Positions 33,686 through 42,015 of a stretch of DNA of 64,000 nt are shown here, piece by piece. Below the pieces are notes generated by a model. The model had not been told where the DNA came from, did not search any database, and worked only from the letters and a program-made list of their open reading frames with translations. The stretch's first letter is position 1. Every line of letters starts with the position of its first letter. A program made the position numbers and the translations under genes. The DNA comes from Pelagibaculum spongiae (GTDB taxonomy: Bacteria; Pseudomonadota; Gammaproteobacteria; Enterobacterales; Pelagibaculaceae), in assembly GCF_003097315.1 (NCBI RefSeq), contig NZ_QDDL01000006.1, positions 1 to 64,000 on the forward strand, written 5' to 3'.

Positions 33686-35965
33686 ATGCGATCCCTAACC
33701 GTATCAATCACACTTGCAGTGCTAGCAACCGTTACCGGTTGTGGCGAGCTGCCCGGAGAATTCCCGGACCAAGAAGAAATATGTAGTTTTGATGCAGCAC
33801 GTGAAGTTGAGCGAGCAGCTTCAGCGGCCTCCTTTGAGACCCCAATTATTTCCGAAATGCTAGTTAATGGTACTTTAGTATGGCAACCCGGTTCGAGTAA
33901 CCAAGTAGCACCAGGGCTAGCACCTGGAGATATCGTTACCTTACGTGGTGACCATTTAGGCAAAGGGACAGATACCGATTTCAGTAAAATTATGATCGGA
34001 AAAACCAGAATTTTGGAAACCGATCTGACGATGTATCAGCAGAAGCTGGCGATTTCTGATCAAGTGAATTACGAAACGCCAGATATACAAGATACTTGGC
34101 CAAAAAACATTAAATCCTGGAATGAAAATGAAGTGCAGTTTAAGGTTCCAGAGCATGCGAGTAGCGGCCCATTAATTTTGCAGGTACAAAAACGTACCGG
34201 CTATTTGGAGTCGTTAATTCGTCCCGGTGAATCGCATAACGTAATTAATGCATTAACTTCACGAATTATTGATGATGAATTTCAGCATGATTGTGATGTG
34301 GTTTCTACGTTAAGTGACCCTAAAAGCGCAGTGCCAATCGCTGTGATAGTGAATAACCCTGAGTTTGATAACTGGCTGGCTGAAGGACGACAAGTCTTTT
34401 GGAGTTATGACTACAACATAGGTACTGCGCACTCGGTTCGTAATCTCGATTGGACGAAAATTTTTGATTATAAGTCAAAAGATCCAGTCACCGGTGAGAT
34501 TGCAGATCCAACCAAGTTGTTTGGTGCTCACCCGACAGTTGCAGGACAAGTGCCGAGCGAAGCGATTGATGATGTGTATTTTGATCGCTACCCAATGCCA
34601 AATCCGATTCCTGGTTTTTTAAACACGCAGCCCCAGTTTTTTAAGGGTAATACGCGTGATTCCGGTTGGGCTGGTTATCGTTATGCTGAATCAAACCAGC
34701 CATATAAAGGTAAGGGCGAACGCATTGGCTTTAACTGTGCATCTTGTCATGGTTATAAAATTGCATATGAAGCAGCGCCGGGCCAAATGGAAACTAAAGT
34801 ATTCCCTGGTATGACGAATCCGCTGTGGAGTATGAAGTGGACTTTGCTGGATAAATTTGAAGGTATTGTTGCTAGTGAAGAAGGCCCTTCTTGGGATTCT
34901 GGCAAGAAATATATCAATAAAACCGCATTGCTTTATAGCATGCCACAAGGTGCTGGTGAGCATAATCTGGTTCGGGGAAATGGCGAAGGTAGTCTGACCG
35001 ACAATGATTATCAGTTCTCGCCGATTGTGATTCCAAACGTCACTAATTACATGATGATTCGCCGCTCGTTATCGCACACTGAATCTTATGTAGGCTTTGA
35101 AGGTTCTTACATTCATTCGGAAGAGCCAGATGGTGCAATGGGCGCAATGTATCGCCAGCCCTTGCAAGCACTGACTTCTTATATGACTGAGTTGGATGAG
35201 AACGATGACTTACTGCGAAACCTCGGTATGTATCGTTGGTTGAAGTGGAAAGGGCGTTTGAATGGTCAAATAGGTTTGGATCCGGGAGAAGGGTTGTTTG
35301 TACAAAACGATTTGACTTCCTACCCAGCGATTGTGCAAGCAGTTGACCGGGGCAAGCAAAGCTTTGATGCGGCTTGTGCATCATGTCACAAAGATGCGTT
35401 TGGTGGTTATTCAACCGAGAAGATGGTTCGTTTGGATAAGGTTGGACGTTTCTTTGCGCCGACCATTTACCAGAAAGAAACTCAGTCAATTCGAGCGACT
35501 TTCTTACGTAACCTTTACTGGAACTCACACCGTGGTTTGTTAAGTGATGGCCATGTGAAAAACCTAGAAGATTTAGTTGATCCAGCACGTTGTGAAGAAG
35601 GTTCAGATTTGTATAACCAGTACTACACATTGCACCAGCCTGATTACCCAGCGCTGGGTAGTGCAGACCATCCTGAGCCATATCCAGCACATAACCGAAA
35701 AGGTGATGTATTTAGGGTGCCGAAATCACCTGACACTATTGCCGGTCGTAAATCTAACCGGTTTATTGAGCGTCACAAGTATTTCTCAAGCGTTGATTGG
35801 GATCCTAATTTCTACTACTGGGATTATCAAAAAATGCGGGCTGAGTATGGTCCTGATGAAATGAAAACCGCCGGTCCAATTGGTATGCCTGCCGCGCCAC
35901 ACCCATGGTGTGCTGGTTCAGCTGATGAAGTGGATGATATGGTGCAGTACTTGCTGACTTTGTAG
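33686..35965 (+). CDS. Diheme cytochrome c lipoprotein with IPT/TIG-like domain
   Basis: A 759-residue lipoprotein: signal sequence with lipobox TVTGC (Cys at ~19). An IPT/TIG-like beta domain spans ~70-180 (GDIVTLRGDHLG, SWNENEVQFKVPEHASSGP). Two c-type heme motifs CASCH lie at Cys351-His355 and Cys564-His568, 213 residues apart, in a fold reminiscent of MauG/RoxA diheme oxidases. The C-terminal region is rich in aromatic residues (WDPNFYYWDYQK). Likely an envelope redox enzyme; RoxA-like cleavage of polyisoprenoids is one possibility, but I cannot demonstrate it. A single transcription unit with its own terminator. Confidence 0.75.
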   Translation: MRSLTVSITLAVLATVTGCGELPGEFPDQEEICSFDAAREVERAASAASFETPIISEMLVNGTLVWQPGSSNQVAPGLAPGDIVTLRGDHLGKGTDTDFSKIMIGKTRILETDLTMYQQKLAISDQVNYETPDIQDTWPKNIKSWNENEVQFKVPEHASSGPLILQVQKRTGYLESLIRPGESHNVINALTSRIIDDEFQHDCDVVSTLSDPKSAVPIAVIVNNPEFDNWLAEGRQVFWSYDYNIGTAHSVRNLDWTKIFDYKSKDPVTGEIADPTKLFGAHPTVAGQVPSEAIDDVYFDRYPMPNPIPGFLNTQPQFFKGNTRDSGWAGYRYAESNQPYKGKGERIGFNCASCHGYKIAYEAAPGQMETKVFPGMTNPLWSMKWTLLDKFEGIVASEEGPSWDSGKKYINKTALLYSMPQGAGEHNLVRGNGEGSLTDNDYQFSPIVIPNVTNYMMIRRSLSHTESYVGFEGSYIHSEEPDGAMGAMYRQPLQALTSYMTELDENDDLLRNLGMYRWLKWKGRLNGQIGLDPGEGLFVQNDLTSYPAIVQAVDRGKQSFDAACASCHKDAFGGYSTEKMVRLDKVGRFFAPTIYQKETQSIRATFLRNLYWNSHRGLLSDGHVKNLEDLVDPARCEEGSDLYNQYYTLHQPDYPALGSADHPEPYPAHNRKGDVFRVPKSPDTIAGRKSNRFIERHKYFSSVDWDPNFYYWDYQKMRAEYGPDEMKTAGPIGMPAAPHPWCAGSADEVDDMVQYLLTL

Positions 35966-35978
35966 TCTGCATTCTTAG

Positions 35979-36000
35979 ATAGGGGCTTTTGCCCCTTTCT
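35979..36000 (+). terminator. Intrinsic terminator of the diheme lipoprotein gene
   Basis: AGGGGC and GCCCCT pair around TTTT and are followed by TTCT, 14 bases after the stop codon. Confidence 0.75.
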
Positions 36001-36066
36001 AATTGAAAAAAAACTAATGCTAGCTAAAGCTGTAACCTATTCGATAATTAAAATTTAAGAAATAAA

Positions 36067-36756
36067 ATGCCCTATAAGCAAAGTATGGACTTAGTAATTG
36101 ACAGATGGGAATGGCTGGGTGCTAGCCTGATACAACCTTTTAACCAAGGGGCTGATTATATTGATGATTATGTTGAAGGTAAAAATAGAACCATATCTGG
36201 TGCTTATGTAAATGGTGGAATATGTAAAACATTGTCGGTGTATTGGTTAAAGTATTATCCTTCCTGGGCTGATTTTTACGCTAAAATACAAGATAAAAAA
36301 TTTAAACGCGGCTTAGCAAAAAAAGATATAGGAATTCAGTTTTTTGTTTCTTCTAAATCTAAAAAATTAAATGATATAAAAGAAACGCAATTGATTAAGG
36401 GTGGCGAGGTGAAGCTTTCTTTCTTTATGTCTCCAAAGAATGAATATTGTTTTAATGAGAAATTATTTTGTTTTTGTCAAAAATTAATTGAAACGCCGAT
36501 TTCTTCATATCTTTTGATAGTCGGCTTCCATGATAATGCCGTAATTAATGAAGGATTCCATGCCATGGCAATTAGAATCAATATGGTTGATGGTTACATT
36601 GAATTATTTGATCCAAATCTTGGGGTAGTCAGAATAACTAAGTGGTTTCCAACAGCTTTAGGTTTTGTTTTTCATGATTTGATTCGATCTTTTTATAAGC
36701 ACAAATATGCAAACATAACAGCTACGCAATACACGTCAATTAAGTCAATGGCATAG
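36067..36756 (+). CDS. YopT/C58-like cysteine protease family protein, copy 1
   Basis: A 229-residue AT-rich gene product without a signal peptide or membrane segment. Three blocks have the order and context of C58 (YopT/AvrPphB) papain-like proteases: GGICKTLSVYW (Cys53), GFHAMAIRIN (His165) and IELFDPNLGVV (Asp182). C58 enzymes are usually effectors delivered into host cells that cut prenylated GTPases or kinases. No secretion signal is visible and no T3SS genes are nearby. The next plus-strand gene is a paralogue that keeps the same three residues. Low GC and isolation suggest horizontal gain. The family call is by motif only. Confidence 0.65.
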   Translation: MPYKQSMDLVIDRWEWLGASLIQPFNQGADYIDDYVEGKNRTISGAYVNGGICKTLSVYWLKYYPSWADFYAKIQDKKFKRGLAKKDIGIQFFVSSKSKKLNDIKETQLIKGGEVKLSFFMSPKNEYCFNEKLFCFCQKLIETPISSYLLIVGFHDNAVINEGFHAMAIRINMVDGYIELFDPNLGVVRITKWFPTALGFVFHDLIRSFYKHKYANITATQYTSIKSMA

Positions 36757-37078
36757 TTTTTTAAGTCATGTATGATCATATAGAGGTTAGGTTTTTATTA
36801 TCACAAAAACTACATTAGACAAAAAAAACCTTCAAATTAGAAGAAATTAACTGCCAGCAGATCCATCGTCATTAAGTTGTCAGTAACTGGTGGCTCAACG
36901 ATCCTATTTTGGACAATGATGGCTGGATTATATCCATTCAGTCCACTTGGTAAGTAATTCCCATCATCTGTTGTGGTGTAGTTGTGTGCAATTCATGAAT
37001 TACAACCAAATGAAGGAAAGTGTTAATCTTTCTTTTCTGCTAAGGTATTAAAATAAATTTAACCGATTAGGTAATCAC
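36757..37078. other. Spacer between the two C58-like genes
   Basis: No intact gene. A ~52-codon minus-strand frame without a start (36837-36993) looks like the tail of a lost gene and is listed separately. The last ~60 bases are AT-rich and probably hold the promoter of copy 2. Confidence 0.4.
36837..36993 (-). pseudogene. Possible C-terminal gene remnant
   Basis: An open minus-strand frame with no start codon ends TAA at 36837 and reads a protein-like sequence (DDGNYLPSGLNGYNPAII, then VEPPVTDNLMTMDLLAV). Its base composition is less AT-rich than the flanking C58-like genes. It may be what is left of a gene displaced when the region was rearranged. No family recognised. Confidence 0.3.
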
Positions 37079-37774
37079 ATGCCATACAAAGAACCAATGA
37101 ATAACGTTTATGCTAGATGGCATGAGCTGGGAATAAATGTTATTTATTATTTTAATCAGAAAGATTATATTGATGCTGTTATAGAAGAAGGTAAAGATAT
37201 ATTGTCCGAGGCTTATATTGCAAAAGGTTTATGTACTACGCTCTCAGTTTATTGGTTAAAATACTATCCGACAATGGAAGACTTTTATAAAAAAATAAAA
37301 AGCGAATATTTTAAAAGACATTTAATGAGAAAAGATATGTCTCTGCAAATTCATGTACCATCAAAAACTTCAAGTTTGCATAAAGTTAAAGCGAGTGACT
37401 TAATCAAAGGAAAGAATATAAAGTTAACTATATCGAATGAAATAATGAGTGAATATATATATAATAGGAAGCTGTATAGTTTTTGTTCGACCATATTGGA
37501 AACGCCGATAAGTTCGTTTATGTTAATTTTGTCATTTCGTGGTCGAGCAGGATTTGCTTATTCTCTTTCTGGAAATCACGTCATTGCAGTGAGAGTTAAC
37601 ATGGTTAATCAGATGATTGATGTGTTTGATCCAAATCTTGGAGTGATCAGGATTAGTAGACATTTCCATTCATCACTTTCATTTGTATTACATGACCTTA
37701 TTAGATCATATTATAAAAGCCCTTACGCTAAGATCACTGCTACACAGCTGACTTCAATCACTTCTAGTCAATAG
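37079..37774 (+). CDS. YopT/C58-like cysteine protease family protein, copy 2
   Basis: A 231-residue paralogue of the gene at 36067. Shared blocks include AYIAKGLCTTLSVYWLKYYP (Cys52), SGNHVIAVRVNMV (His167), VFDPNLGVIRIS (Asp184), ETPISSFMLIL and the end FVLHDLIRSYYK...ITATQLTSI. The middle (70-130) is much more divergent, the pattern expected if the catalytic frame is kept while the substrate surface changes. No signal peptide. A single intact gene with its own AT-rich upstream region. Confidence 0.65.
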   Translation: MPYKEPMNNVYARWHELGINVIYYFNQKDYIDAVIEEGKDILSEAYIAKGLCTTLSVYWLKYYPTMEDFYKKIKSEYFKRHLMRKDMSLQIHVPSKTSSLHKVKASDLIKGKNIKLTISNEIMSEYIYNRKLYSFCSTILETPISSFMLILSFRGRAGFAYSLSGNHVIAVRVNMVNQMIDVFDPNLGVIRISRHFHSSLSFVLHDLIRSYYKSPYAKITATQLTSITSSQ

Positions 37775-37925
37775 TATTTGGCTCTTGCGGTTTTTAAGAG
37801 AGCTTTTCTTCTCGAACCTATCGAAAGTCGAAATAATTAGGGCTATTTTAATTTTTCTGTAGCCTTAATAAAGGTAATGTGTACGTAATTAGAATGCTAG
37901 GTTAAAGCATTCAGTTTATAGTTAC

Positions 37926-38762
37926 TTAGCTTTCAACACCCAACCATCTTTTTATTCCGGGTACCACTCCAGATTTTTCTTGTAGCATCTGCTGTATTTT
38001 AGAGATCTCAATGCAGGTTAGGTGATAACCCGTTTGGTAAATTTCTAATGCTTGCTTGGGGTCCCAGCGACTGAAATGGCTTAAATCCATTTTCACTATG
38101 TGATCGGCCAGTTGATGATGGCTGCGGGCGTTATTATCCAGTGCAATATCTAGTGCGCTGAGCAGTACATCCATCGCGTTATCTGGTTTGCCATAGTTAT
38201 GTCCACCGGCTAGATCGATCGCCAGCAATGCTTCGGCGCCCATATTTTGTAGTGGAGATAAAGGAAGATTTTCTAATAAGCCGCCATCGACCAGTAACCG
38301 GCCGTTAATTTCAACCGGCGCCATTAAACCCGGTACGCAAGTGGTGGCCATTAAGTTGTCGGCGACTGAGCCAGAATCCAGTACCACTTTTTCACCGCTA
38401 ATTAGATTGGTGGCGATAAATGCTAACGGAATCGGAGCATCTTGCATGGTGACCTGACCGAGATGTTTTTCGATCAGTTTGCGAAGTGATTGGTTACTCA
38501 ATAATCCCATTTTGGACAGTGATGGCCGAGTCATATCTAGCCAGCCCATTTGGTGGGCAATTTCTAGCATCTGCTCGGGTGTTTTACCAAAGGCATAAAA
38601 GGCTGCAACCAAAGCACCAATGCTGGTTCCGCTGATCATTGAAGGTTGAATTTGATATTGTTCTAGTGCTGCGATGGCACCAATATGCGCTGCGCCACGG
38701 CATGCACCACCGCTTAAAGCGAGGCCTACTTTGGGTAGGGAGGAGAATGGAGTCAGGTTCAT
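37926..38762 (-). CDS. Patatin-like phospholipase (RssA-like)
   Basis: A 278-residue cytosolic hydrolase with a Ser-Asp dyad. The oxyanion motif SGGACRGAAHIG lies at 17-28, the nucleophile elbow GTSIG gives Ser47 and the DGG motif gives Asp159 (LLVDGGLLENLP). Length and arrangement fit bacterial RssA/YchK-type proteins, which cut acyl chains from phospholipids or related lipids. It is a single gene; the tRNA-Leu gene lies upstream on the same strand with its own terminator between. Confidence 0.92.
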   Translation of the reverse strand: MNLTPFSSLPKVGLALSGGACRGAAHIGAIAALEQYQIQPSMISGTSIGALVAAFYAFGKTPEQMLEIAHQMGWLDMTRPSLSKMGLLSNQSLRKLIEKHLGQVTMQDAPIPLAFIATNLISGEKVVLDSGSVADNLMATTCVPGLMAPVEINGRLLVDGGLLENLPLSPLQNMGAEALLAIDLAGGHNYGKPDNAMDVLLSALDIALDNNARSHHQLADHIVKMDLSHFSRWDPKQALEIYQTGYHLTCIEISKIQQMLQEKSGVVPGIKRWLGVES

Positions 38763-38873
38763 CGAATACGTCTTCTTCTTATTAGCTGCAAAGCTTGCAG
38801 AAGCGATCGGAGGGCAGAAGGCTTAAAAACCGGCGGCCAGTTAATCGTCAGAAGTTTTAGTATCTCAGAAAGC

Positions 38874-38900
38874 AAAAAACCCCGCTATAAGCGAGGCTTC
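38874..38900 (-). terminator. Intrinsic terminator of tRNA-Leu
   Basis: On the minus strand GCCTCGC and GCGGGG(T) pair (one mismatch) around TTATA, followed by six T. It starts nine bases after the encoded CCA end. Confidence 0.8.
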
Positions 38901-38908
38901 TTTAAATT

Positions 38909-38993
38909 TGGTGGGGATGGAGAGAGTCGAACTCTCACGCCCGAAGGCACAGCGACCTGAACACTGCGTGTATACCAATTTCACCACATCCCC
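38909..38993 (-). tRNA. tRNA-Leu (CAG anticodon)
   Basis: An 85-base class II tRNA. The acceptor stem GGGGATG pairs with CATCCCC, discriminator A, and CCA is encoded. The anticodon arm CAGTG-TTCAGGT-CGCTG gives anticodon CAG. A variable arm (GCC TTCG GGC) and the T loop GTTCGACTC are present. The D loop has AATTGGTATACAC. Confidence 0.95.
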
Positions 38994-39281
38994 AAACTCA
39001 ATATATTGAGCTGTCTCTCTCAAGACAGTGCTGCATTATACGAATCGAATTCTGACAAGCAAGTGAATTTGATAAAAATCGAACCAGCGTCAATCAAGCT
39101 GATACAGCCAGTCTAGCGGGCTACCAGTAAACCGCTACTGAATCAAATTGTTACGCTGCTCACAGATCCCACGGGTTTACTTACTGTAAAGCAGGTAATG
39201 CTTAATTTGCTGTGAAGATACGCAAGTTTATTCTGCCAATCCCGATTAGGCTGAGTTTGAGGAAGCAGTAATGGAGTTCCT

Positions 39282-39680
39282 ATGGTGTCGAACAGCAGTA
39301 ATGTGGATAAAGCCCGGTTAGAGCTAGAGACGAGTAATACTCGACTCGATGAAGTTAATCGTCGTCGTCTCAACTCGCATAGCCGTTGTATTACCGAGCA
39401 GTATCAGCAAATAAGTCGCTTGAAATTGCGTTTAAAAAAGTCAGCTGGAAGTGGTCATTACCGATTGATTGCTTGCATCAATTTAAATGATTGCCACTAC
39501 CAACCGACACTCACTGTTGAGACCCGTGGTAATTGTTTAGCGCAAGTGATTGACCGGATCTTTCAGCGGCTCCAGCAACGGCTTAATAAACTTAAACCTA
39601 TGCCGATTTCGACTAAAACTTCACTGAAGCTAACCCCCAATTATGCAATTGCTGCGGCAATTAAATGGTGCGATCACTAG
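39282..39680 (+). CDS. Small protein resembling HPF/RaiA (sigma-54 modulation) family
   Basis: A 132-residue protein. After a polar N-terminus (1-45) comes an alternating strand-helix region with RLKLRLKKSAGSGHYRLIAC and TLTVETRGNCLAQVIDRIFQ, then QQRLNKLK. This spacing of strands followed by an AID-type helix resembles ribosome hibernation factors, but no exact motif proves it. GGAG lies upstream of the ATG. It is convergent with btuF. It could also be an unrelated hypothetical protein. Confidence 0.55.
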   Translation: MVSNSSNVDKARLELETSNTRLDEVNRRRLNSHSRCITEQYQQISRLKLRLKKSAGSGHYRLIACINLNDCHYQPTLTVETRGNCLAQVIDRIFQRLQQRLNKLKPMPISTKTSLKLTPNYAIAAAIKWCDH

Positions 39681-39690
39681 CGGCAACTAA

Positions 39691-40635
39691 CTATTTTTTT
39701 GCCGCTTGTTCTCTAGATTTTTGCAAAGTTTCACATAGAAATTCAGTGCCTTGTACTAATCGAGTAGATGCTCTTTGCAACACATCGGGTGGCGCGATAT
39801 ATAGCTGCTGATTTTTTACCGCATCAATTTGTGGCCAAACATTCCAGATTTCTTGCCATTGCTCGATCGATAATTTGCCGTGATTGCTGGTAATAATCAC
39901 TTGTGGATTGGCAACAATAATCGCTTCTCGGCTGACCCTAGGTGCGAGCTGAGGCGATGTGGAAAAAATATTTTTGCCAGAGCAAATATCTAACATTCGA
40001 CTGAATAAATGTTCGCCATTGAGGGTAATTAACGGGTTGTTCCACACTTCATAAAACAGGCTAACGGGCTTTTTGCCTTGGTATTTCTGTTTCAGCTGCT
40101 GCAGTTTTGCTAAATAACGCGCTGCTGCGATATCGGCAGTGGTTTGATCACCGGTGATTTTTCCAAAAACTTTTAAGTTGTCGGCCACCTGCTGCAGAGT
40201 TCTAGGCTCACTGATGAATAGCTTGATTCCCAATTCTGGTAAACGCAACAGCGATTCTCGGTTATTGCCACTTTCCCAGCCAATGACCAAGTCAGGTTGT
40301 AGAGTAAGGATTTGTTCAATGTTGATTTTGTTGTAGCCACCGACCCTGGGAATGTCGTTAGCTGCTGCTGGATAATCGCTGTAGCTGACGGTGGCGATGA
40401 TACGGTCACCGGCACCGATTTCAAATAGCTGCTCAGTAATATGTGGTGCCAGAGAAATGATTCGTTTAGCAGGTGCAGGCAGGGTGATGGTTCGTCCGCG
40501 GTTATCGACAACACTAATCGGTTGGTTTTCAGATGATTCACCCGCTAGGGCACTATGAGTGAATGCCGTGAGTAGATACAAAAACAATAGGCAGGTTGGG
40601 CAGATTAGCAGGTTCTTGAACAAAGACCACTTCAT
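39691..40635 (-). CDS. btuF: Cobalamin (corrinoid) ABC-transporter substrate-binding protein, BtuF-like
   Basis: A 314-residue periplasmic binding protein with a signal peptide (LLFLYLLTAFTHSALA). The helical-backbone fold is indicated by VVDNRGRTITLPAPAKRIIS, LAPHITEQLFEIGAGDRI, GGYNKINIEQILTLQPDLVI and RVSREAIIVANPQVIITS. It starts three bases after the stop of the cobD-like gene, so both are in one operon, which supports vitamin B12 or cobinamide as ligand. Permease and ATPase genes are not adjacent. Confidence 0.87.
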   Translation of the reverse strand: MKWSLFKNLLICPTCLLFLYLLTAFTHSALAGESSENQPISVVDNRGRTITLPAPAKRIISLAPHITEQLFEIGAGDRIIATVSYSDYPAAANDIPRVGGYNKINIEQILTLQPDLVIGWESGNNRESLLRLPELGIKLFISEPRTLQQVADNLKVFGKITGDQTTADIAAARYLAKLQQLKQKYQGKKPVSLFYEVWNNPLITLNGEHLFSRMLDICSGKNIFSTSPQLAPRVSREAIIVANPQVIITSNHGKLSIEQWQEIWNVWPQIDAVKNQQLYIAPPDVLQRASTRLVQGTEFLCETLQKSREQAAKK

Positions 40636-40638
40636 TGG

Positions 40639-41565
40639 TTACAACAACAAAACTGAGACAAGGGCGACCATCATCCATAAGCGCCAGCTTGCACGCAACC
40701 AGCGCATGGCTTTGGCAAGGTCACCCGGCTGAGCTAATTGACTCGGGCCGAGTAATGGTCGCATTAACATTCGGCCTTTTCTATGAATTGGCCCACCAAG
40801 CTGAACTCCCATACCACCGGCGCCTGCAGCCAATGTAACGCCGCCAGCACCCGGCCATTTCCAGCTGCTACTGATGACATGTTTGAGTGATTTATTTCGA
40901 CCATAAAAAACAAAAGCCAAGCCTAAAACCCAATCTGCCGGATAAAGCATCCAGCGGTGTAACTGCCAAATGAATCGTAATGGCTGACTTTTTGGTCGGA
41001 TATTTCTTGGGTGTTGTTTATGCCAAATTAAGCTGGCTTCTCGGGCAAAACCGTAAATGAGTAAGCCGCTTATATCACCGACTAAATACCAGAATACTGG
41101 TGCTGCCCAAGCGGACAAAGCTTGCTGCCAGCTAGCTTCGATAGCCGCGCGGTTCATATCGACTAGATTCATTCTTTGGCTATCTCGATCCGCCATAGCG
41201 GCAATTAACTTACGGGCCAATTTAGGGCTTTGGTCGAAGCGGGCAATATCTAATGCTTCGGTGAGTAAACGGATTCGCCCGATCAGTTTATAGCTCGACA
41301 AGGTGAGGGTGAGTGCTGCTAGCTCCATTGGCCAGTAGATCCAATTTGGCAGCAGATGAAGCAAAGGATAGAGCGCTAGAAATCCGAGCAATAGCAAAAT
41401 TAAAAACGCCCATTGAAAAGGAGAACCTTTACTGGCGACTTCTGTATGTGTCTGGAAAGGTTCCAGTATTGGGTAAAGCAGCTCGGATAAACCGGGACGC
41501 TTATGGCTGGTTAATTTATCCAGCAGATGGGCCAGTAGCAAAATCAGAAAGGTAGATAGGCTCAC
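40639..41565 (-). CDS. cobD: Adenosylcobinamide-phosphate synthase (CbiB/CobD)
   Basis: A 308-residue integral membrane enzyme that joins the aminopropanol arm to adenosylcobyric acid. Several membrane segments, the conserved RDSQRMNLVDMNRAAIE block and the glycine-rich GAGGMGVQLGGP motif near the C-terminus support the call. It is followed immediately by btuF. No other cobalamin-synthesis gene is in the window, so the operon may serve corrinoid salvage (inference). Confidence 0.87.
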   Translation of the reverse strand: MSLSTFLILLLAHLLDKLTSHKRPGLSELLYPILEPFQTHTEVASKGSPFQWAFLILLLLGFLALYPLLHLLPNWIYWPMELAALTLTLSSYKLIGRIRLLTEALDIARFDQSPKLARKLIAAMADRDSQRMNLVDMNRAAIEASWQQALSAWAAPVFWYLVGDISGLLIYGFAREASLIWHKQHPRNIRPKSQPLRFIWQLHRWMLYPADWVLGLAFVFYGRNKSLKHVISSSWKWPGAGGVTLAAGAGGMGVQLGGPIHRKGRMLMRPLLGPSQLAQPGDLAKAMRWLRASWRLWMMVALVSVLLL

Positions 41566-41620
41566 AATGGGCTCGTTGTTTCTGTGAAGTATTGGTTTGG
41601 TGAAATGCTGTTATTTACTA

Positions 41621-41678
41621 TATACCCAAGCCACCTTAAGGTGCAGAGTTCAGTACACTTTGAAGTGGTTTGGGTATA
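41621..41678. repeat. Dispersed hairpin repeat, copy 3 (TATACCCAA family)
   Basis: Arms TATACCCAAGCCAC and GTGGTTTGGGTATA pair with one mismatch, extended imperfectly by CTTAAGGTGC and ACACTTTGAA. The unit is between the divergent cobD and DUF3820 genes. Confidence 0.8.
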
Positions 41679-41767
41679 TGTTTTTTGCTCGACCTATTAA
41701 GCACAACATCGCACAATGCGCTCATTCGTGCCCATTCAAATTTTTATCTACAGCGACGGTTGCTCAT

Positions 41768-41980
41768 ATGACACCCCAAGAACATTTGCTGAAAATCGCC
41801 AACACAGCCATGCCATTTGGCAAGTATCAGGGCAAAATGCTGGTGGATTTACCGGAAGAATATTTACTTTGGTTCGACAAGAAAGGCTTTCCCCAAGGGC
41901 AGCTGGGTATGTTGATGCGCTCGTGTCTTGAGCTAAAAGTTGAAGGTTTGGATGAATTGATTAAACCGCTGAAAAAGTAA
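41768..41980 (+). CDS. DUF3820 family protein
   Basis: A 70-residue protein with the complete DUF3820 signature: MPFGKYQGKMLVDLPEEYLL followed by WFDKKGFPQGQLG. The Pfam name (putative quorum-sensing-regulated virulence factor) is historical and does not show a function. The ATG at 41768 matches the usual N-terminus; a longer frame from 41597 would run through the hairpin repeat. Single gene. Confidence 0.88.
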   Translation: MTPQEHLLKIANTAMPFGKYQGKMLVDLPEEYLLWFDKKGFPQGQLGMLMRSCLELKVEGLDELIKPLKK

Positions 41981-42005
41981 CCCCAAGGCCGAAAACCCTG
42001 GGGTA
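41976..42005 (-). terminator. Intrinsic terminator of the DUF3365 gene
   Basis: ACCCCA and TGGGGT pair, extended by GG/CC, with a T-run (ACTTTTT) on the minus strand. On the plus strand it overlaps the end of the DUF3820 gene and could serve both. Confidence 0.65.
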
Positions 42006-42015
42006 GAGGTATTGC

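Noticed and set aside
41566-41767. Cobalamin riboswitch upstream of cobD
   Set aside because: The region is short, occupied by the dispersed hairpin repeat, and lacks the conserved B12-box wording.
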